Shown: positions 59,324-64,000 of the stretch, piece after piece
Layout: each line of letters starts with the position of its first letter
Position numbering within the stretch: position 1 is the first letter of the stretch
NCBI GenBank assembly: GCA_022539475.1
Contig: VCMS01000186.1
Coordinates: 47,259 to 111,258 of the forward strand
From: Gracilaria domingensis
Lineage: Eukaryota > Rhodophyta > Florideophyceae > Gracilariales > Gracilariaceae
Direction: 5' to 3'
DNA: 64,000 nucleotides
The notes under the pieces: model-generated
What the model was told of the DNA's origin: nothing
Database searches by the model: none
The model's input: only the letters and a program-made list of their open reading frames with translations
Made by a program: the position numbers and the translations under genes

Positions 59324-60143
59324 TGTAGTGCAACGCGATTGCGGGACTCCTTCGCTGATGCGATTCATAACATGCACGGCGATGCCGGGAGGTGGTGGCA
59401 CACAGTATGAGTAACTGGTGGGATCAGCCCATTCTTGGGTATACTTATAATATTAGAATTAGTGTTATGAGGTGCACGGCATGGGCGGTGAGTCACACAC
59501 GTGTGGGAGGTTTGCACCCATTCATTGGGGTATTTGAAGTAGGTATTTGTAGCATATCTGCTGTACCACACTGACAGTGGGCCAACCTACTGCAGTACTT
59601 AGTAGGTTGAGTCGCACCCATTGCTGGGGAAGTAAACGAACCCAACCGAGTGTTCGGCTCTAACTTACCACCCCCGGTGTGTGATAGCCTCCTTGCGGGG
59701 AGTCGCCACCGTGTGTCGGGTACGTTATCCGCCTCGCGGCATCATCAACACCATTACCGCTTTCGCGTGTTTACTTTGTGTGTGTTTTCTTTATTTCTGT
59801 CTCTGTTATACAGGTAGCACTGCTTGGTGTACCGGTGCATACCGTTCGTGGCTCAACACACTCGCGTGGGCTATTACCGCTCTCGCGTGTCATCGCCACA
59901 CTCGTGAGTACAGCGTGCTACGCACGTAACGCTACTGCCGACTTGTGTCGTGTGTTCTCTACCGCTGGACGCGTCTTCTTCGCCGCTTCGCTCCCTCCAT
60001 TACTTGGGAAGGGTCGACCCCGGTCTTACACCCGGCATTGCCGTGTCGTACCTGTCGGAGCGCTCTACTGCTGTGCTCGCCTCTTGAGAGAGGGTCTGAA
60101 CCGCCTTTGCGTGTCTTTCCCCATCGCTGGGTTTTGCACAACA
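59324..60143 (+). repeat. Gypsy B 3' LTR
   Basis: 820 bp, TGTAGTGC ... CACAACA, about 98% identical to the 5' LTR. Followed by target duplication ATACG. Confidence 0.96.
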
Positions 60144-60194
60144 ATACGAACACCTCCGACAATCCCATCGTAAGCATCGCTGGAAGTCTATTAT

Positions 60195-60730
60195 GTGCCC
60201 AAGTTAACAATGCGGCTGTCTTATATTGATTATCAAAAGGCAAATAACAGGGAATCTCTACCAGAGACGTGGAACGATGTCAGGAATAGAGAGGGGTACC
60301 GTGAGCTAGGCCATGATGTGTCTTGGTGTGCTAAACTTGCGCATTATGCTCGAAAACTGGCGAAGGAGTACAGAAGGATGCTGCAGATAGAGAACTTGGA
60401 AGAGAAGACTCGGGAATATATGAACTTTGGCTACAATATGGAAGGCGATTCTCTCCAGTGTTGCAGATAGATCCCTTGTCCAAGCGATTTGTTGTCGAAA
60501 AGTACAATCGAGCTGAAGACAAAACAAGAAGATTGTCAATCATCGCTTCCCAGGAACTCGAAATGAAAGGAATCGTACGGATCTTTATTTTCCTACAGCC
60601 ACACTATAAAGCAAAAGGGAAAGAATTTCAAAAAAAATGGAAGAGCGCTACAAAAGCAATGGTGTTCTCTCTGCAAACAGGCAATTTGCTCCCCGGTGTT
60701 AGGATCCGTGAAACAGAAACAGAATACTAG
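60195..60730 (+). pseudogene. Unrecognised ORF pair
   Basis: 60195-60470 (YIDYQKANNRESLPETWNDV ... LAHYARKLAKEYRRML) and, in another frame, 60458-60730 (VVEKYNRAEDKTRRLSIIAS) are charged, helical-looking sequences. A 1-nt shift would join them. No family recognised; possibly a transposon or host gene relic just outside Gypsy B. Confidence 0.3.
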
Positions 60731-62150
60731 TGAGAGCATAAATCTCCTCTGAGGAACTGCAGGAACTTAGAAATCGTGGTGGGGAACACCTTGCAAGGAA
60801 ATGGTCAAGGAGAAGAAGCAAAAAATTATCAATGCGTAGCCCATGTCAGTTTCTGATAGTCAGAAAGCACGGAAACGCACAATATCTTGCTTTTCTATCA
60901 GTAGGGAGCCCGATTGGCGAATTATTATCCTCAACGACGTTGGTATCAATACGCATGTGTCGAGCATTCAATCTGCCGCTCTAATTTGTGTCGTATTCTG
61001 CTGTAGATTATGGCCTTAACAACCGTCACTTTCTTTTACAGGTCACTCGATGTAAGTAACTTTGACAACGAACACATGACGCTTATTAGTTTCGTACGTT
61101 TTAATGTCATCAGTGAACAAGATAATACCAATTCAAATTTGGCAATGAAGACCCATATATTTTTCTACAGCACACCAGATCTTTTCAATCTCTTGTGAAA
61201 TACACACAAGTCGTGGCAATAATCAGAGTGCTCACATTTGTGGCCAAAGCGTCGATGTTTTCAAAATTCCAGAAACAAGAGTGGCATTCTTATCCATACA
61301 GGATTGAGCCTTTGGATTAGTGTCTTGTCCCAAGATTGTGAGAAAACCAGCTCTTTGGTGATTATCGGAACATGCCTTGACCGCCATGGCCCCATCGCAG
61401 AGGTGGACGGCATTTTTTGCCGGAGAAGCATCGGTATATGTATTACTGTTTTAAAAGGCCAAGTTGATTAAGAAAGAAGCCACCTCTTGTTAAGTCTTCG
61501 TACGGTGAGTTCACCTTGCCAGGGCGCATTTCATCTTACGACGGGACTACTGCTCCCAGGCTGCGTGAGTGAGAACTAGCGCATCCTGCCTCACCCAAAA
61601 CATTAGGTGAGGGAAAAATCTCACCATGTTGGAATGGGGCTGAAATCATGCGACTCGCTTGGATAGTTCAACGCAGCATGAATGATTTCGCCGGAGAACT
61701 TCCCACGAACAACTTTGCCACCCCAATCATGCTAAGGAAGCCATTATAAAAGGCAAGTTGCATTCGGCTTTCCTCAGATGCGAAGCATTCAATTAGAGCG
61801 CCATCGGTTCCGGCAAAATAGCTCTCAAGAAACTGCGCAGTCAACGGTCGAGCGTATACCCGAAATGCTACGGAGGTTTACATTTCCGTTGGAGAAGGCC
61901 ACTCACTTCGCGCATCAGAAATTGTATAGAAATAAACTACCTTGTAAAGAATGCTCAACGGAAGGTTAAGGCAATCGCACCTCGTCGTTGTAGCAAAACT
62001 AAAGATTGGACACGGCGACTACCTGAAGTTTCTACCTCTTATGTACCATAATCCCAAGCAAAGTGTGAAGAGCGAAAGAGGCACAAACGAAAAAAAAAAA
62101 AAGAAAAGCATACATTTACTTGAAGCTAATCTACGGGGAGGCAGGAGCGG
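60731..62150. other. Intergenic, no supported gene
   Basis: Contains the dispersed repeat at 61501-61628 and an A-rich run near 62088-62106. Otherwise only short ORFs. Confidence 0.4.
61501..61628 (-). repeat. Small dispersed repeat, inverted copy of 34873-34999
   Basis: Reverse complement aligns end to end with 34873-34999. The minus strand starts catggtgagatttttccctc and ends aaggtgaactcacc. Confidence 0.65.
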
Positions 62151-62678
62151 TTACGAGTCTAGCAAGCGGGCCTTGATGGCCATCAGAAAGCGGCGCATGC
62201 TCCGTAGGGTTCTATAGAGGACCCCATACGTGATTCCTGAGGGACGATGACGGTTCATCGTCTCCTCCACGCATCTGTACGCATCCTGCCACCCAGCCAA
62301 ATAGGCTCGCGATAGGTGGAAGGTGGATACAGAGCTTGAAGAAGTCGGGTTGGTGAGCGAAACGAACGGAGGCGCCAACGGAGAACCAGAAAGTGCAGCT
62401 GGAGGCGGCGCGACGGAAGGTGGTGGAGCGGGAGGCTGCGCGATAGGAGAAGCACGGAGCTCGCCGACGAACTCGATCGAGTCGGGCTCGTCAAGGTCAT
62501 CTGATTCAACGGCAGGAGCGGCAGCGAAGGCAGGACTAGGAGGAAGCATGGTAGTAGCAAGGACAGAAGGGCGCGGGCGAAGTAAGAAAGCAGAATATGT
62601 TATGCAAAATCTGCAGTACTGCTTGGAGTGACAACCCATCACGCGCGCCACGAAAGGTCGCGAGTGAGAAAAGCGCAT
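62151..62678 (-). CDS. Hypothetical proline-rich protein, up to 175 aa
   Basis: Open from ATG 62676-62678; a second in-frame ATG at 62547-62549 (MLPPSP) gives 132 aa and leaves room for a 5' leader, so it is the more likely start given the upstream element array. The middle is Pro/Ala/Ser-rich (AQPPAPPPSVAPPPAA) with an acidic patch (ESDDLDEPDS). The C-terminal 55 residues look folded (HLSRAYLAGWQDAYRCVEE, YGVLYRTLRSMRRFLMAI). Family unknown. 20 to 150 bp upstream lies the heat-shock-element-like array at 62700-62777, which suggests stress-induced expression if the gene is real. Confidence 0.45.
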   Translation of the reverse strand: MRFSHSRPFVARVMGCHSKQYCRFCITYSAFLLRPRPSVLATTMLPPSPAFAAAPAVESDDLDEPDSIEFVGELRASPIAQPPAPPPSVAPPPAALSGSPLAPPFVSLTNPTSSSSVSTFHLSRAYLAGWQDAYRCVEETMNRHRPSGITYGVLYRTLRSMRRFLMAIKARLLDS

Positions 62679-62699
62679 GTGCTCCCCATTACAGGAAAA

Positions 62700-62777
62700 T
62701 TCTGGAACCTTCTGGAGTGACCTAGAAATTTCTAGAAAATTCTAGAAAATTCTGAAAAGTTCCAGAAGGCACTGGAA
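62700..62777. promoter_or_regulatory. Array of heat-shock-element half-sites in strict 5-bp register
   Basis: Alternating TTC/GAA triplets start at 62700, 62705, 62710, 62725, 62730, 62735, 62740, 62745, 62750, 62760, 62765 and 62775. The register positions 62715 (GAG), 62720, 62755 and 62770 are degenerate. The core 62725-62752 is six perfect consecutive half-sites. Heat-shock factors bind exactly this nGAAnnTTCn arrangement. It lies between a minus-strand ORF and a TATA-bearing plus-strand region. Confidence 0.75.
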
Positions 62778-62832
62778 GTTACTATTTACTTCTTATCAGT
62801 GATGTTAGATTTCTACATTTAAGAAGCACGGG

Positions 62833-62900
62833 CGCTTCTAGATGTTTCTGAAAGACTTCTTTAGAAGTCTTTAGACTAATCTAGAAGTTCTAGAAGCTCC
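62833..62900. promoter_or_regulatory. Second cluster of TTCTAGAA-like words
   Basis: gcttctagatgtttctg, acttctttagaagt and ctagaagttctagaag repeat the same half-sites, but with 4-7 bp spacing instead of a strict 5-bp register. Possibly a decayed extension of the array. Confidence 0.45.
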
Positions 62901-63069
62901 CTAACAAAATGTTAGAAATGGTTCAATGGATGGGGCTTCAGAGGAGGAACTAGTAAGGCAATAGTAAGGCGACAAAATGTTTAGAATTAATCTTGCGATA
63001 GAGTAGAAATTAGAAATGAGTAGAAATGGTTTCTACGATTTGCTACCCTCAAAGAAAAGCTAGAATCGA

Positions 63070-64000
63070 GGGTGGCAATCGTCTATATAATCTGGGTGGG
63101 GTCGGAGTTGACCCTTCTTTGTCTCGCCCCAACCACCCACCACCCACCACACCCCCCATATAAACAGCAACACCTGCTTGTCAACCTTGCCTTCAACCTT
63201 TTCCTTTCTCTCCCTTTAGTGTGGTGGCTTTCCGTTACTATTACCTCTTTGGCCACTTGGTGGTTCTGGCCTTCCCCCCTTTTTTCTTTCTTCTATCAAA
63301 CCTTTTGCCCTACGTCTTGGGATTGGCTCCCACTTTTCTTTTAAGTCTTTTCAAGCTTGTGTCTGAGTTGACACAAGCTTTGCCGTATTTGATTCCGAGT
63401 CCTCGTCTTGAAAGTTTGTTTGGCGGTTGGCTTAGCCGTTTCGTCGTGGGCCCTCGGTGAGCTTTGTGTCTGAAGTGTGGCACCGAGGTTAAGCCGTGGT
63501 TGTGATCGAGTCTGTTGTCTGATTTGACGCAGACTTTTAGCCGTTGTTTATATTATTTAATTATTATTCGAGCCTTCGGTCGTGTGGGAGCTTGGCGGTG
63601 GGCTTTCCTGCCCGTTTTCATCTTTATACGCCTACTTTGATTGTTTCTTGTGCACCAAAAAAGAAATCCTGCACCATTACGCGGCCACATTCAACTCTTT
63701 GGCTCGGTACCCCCTGGCTTTTCTGTTTTACTGCCCTGTTGTTTGTCATCACCCCGCGTCATTCCGTTCAAAAATGACGCCACATGGTACCCCCAGCAGG
63801 GGCCACATCCGCGCCGGTCCGGGCGGTTGAAGCTACTATCTGTTGCACTTATAGTTTCATTCAAACCGCGCGGTCTCTCCACTGAGCATTCTAGGATAGT
63901 TCCTGCTTCTATTTCGAGGAATGTTGCTTACCTCTTTTGGCATGGAATGTACGCTGGCATATGAACGTACTGCACGCTCTGAGGCTCTTGGTTACTTGGA
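63070..64000 (+). other. Promoter-like and leader-like region, no gene assigned
   Basis: TATATAAT at 63084-63091 and ATATAAAC at 63159-63166 (after a C-rich run) are TATA candidates. Downstream is pyrimidine-rich, with degenerate repeats of GTCTGAnTTGACnCA...TnnGCCGT type at about 63360, 63470 and 63512. Overlapping plus-strand ORFs (63072-63964) show no domain. It could be the leader or LTR of an element that continues beyond the window. Confidence 0.35.

Larger units (their letters stand above)
48060..60143 (+). mobile_element. Chromodomain Gypsy retrotransposon, copy B (12.1 kb, complete structure)
   Basis: 5' LTR 48060-48877, gag 49317-51216, protease to chromodomain 51327-56746, antisense ORF 59244-57172, polypurine tract 59309-59323, 3' LTR 59324-60143. 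Perfect 5-bp target duplication ATACG at 48055-48059 and 60144-60148. The LTRs differ at about 13-15 positions in 820 (about 1.7%), a moderately recent insertion. Coding capacity is complete in order but broken by stops. Confidence 0.96.

Overview
This is eukaryotic nuclear DNA that consists mostly of transposable elements. The only confident host gene is the 5' part of an ABCB/P-glycoprotein-type transporter (minus strand, 1-1869). It carries one GT-AG spliceosomal intron (676-788) whose removal restores the family motif. Chromoviral Gypsy, Copia, LINE, PIF/Harbinger and hAT elements together fit a repeat-rich alga or protist. A red alga or an oomycete is plausible, but the window does not settle the lineage. 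No rRNA, convincing tRNA or CRISPR array was seen.

Layout. 1-1869: ABC transporter. 2548-3070: dispersed repeat, second copy at 18761-18908. About 3400-6830: decayed PIF/Harbinger element, with a transposase (+) split by a solo LTR at 4203-4965 (5-bp TSD) and a Myb/SANT accessory ORF (-). 7055-7705: hAT-type MITE with 8-bp TSD. 9847-10410: unknown ORF. About 10900-18760: Gypsy element C, with gag and pol on + and an intact 448-codon ORF on the opposite strand after pol. About 18950-22595: decayed hAT element. 22690-23470: internally deleted Harbinger copy. 24430-27560: LINE (-). 27685-32795: Copia element. 32796-36593: AT-rich DNA with relics.

36594-46497 and 48060-60143 hold two copies, A (-) and B (+), of one chromodomain Gypsy family in head-to-head inverted orientation. 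They flank a 1.56-kb spacer whose outer about 180 bp on each side are inverted copies of each other and whose centre carries a truncated transposase-like ORF. Both copies have LTRs of about 818 bp, a clear polypurine tract and a long ORF of about 690 codons antisense to pol, next to the 3' LTR. The pol frames are remarkably continuous but share four in-frame stop codons. Copy A has lost gag and protease.

60144-64000: unassigned DNA, a proline-rich hypothetical ORF (62151-62678, -), a strict 5-bp-register array of heat-shock-element half-sites (62700-62777) and a TATA-containing region downstream.

How the parts relate. The window records layered insertion: a Gypsy LTR into a Harbinger transposase, a MITE beside the Harbinger right flank, and an inverted Gypsy pair around another transposase. 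The features most worth follow-up are the antisense ORFs in both Gypsy families (C's has a possible Cys-His-Asp protease-like triad), the LTR-centred palindrome, the shared stop codons and the heat-shock-element array.
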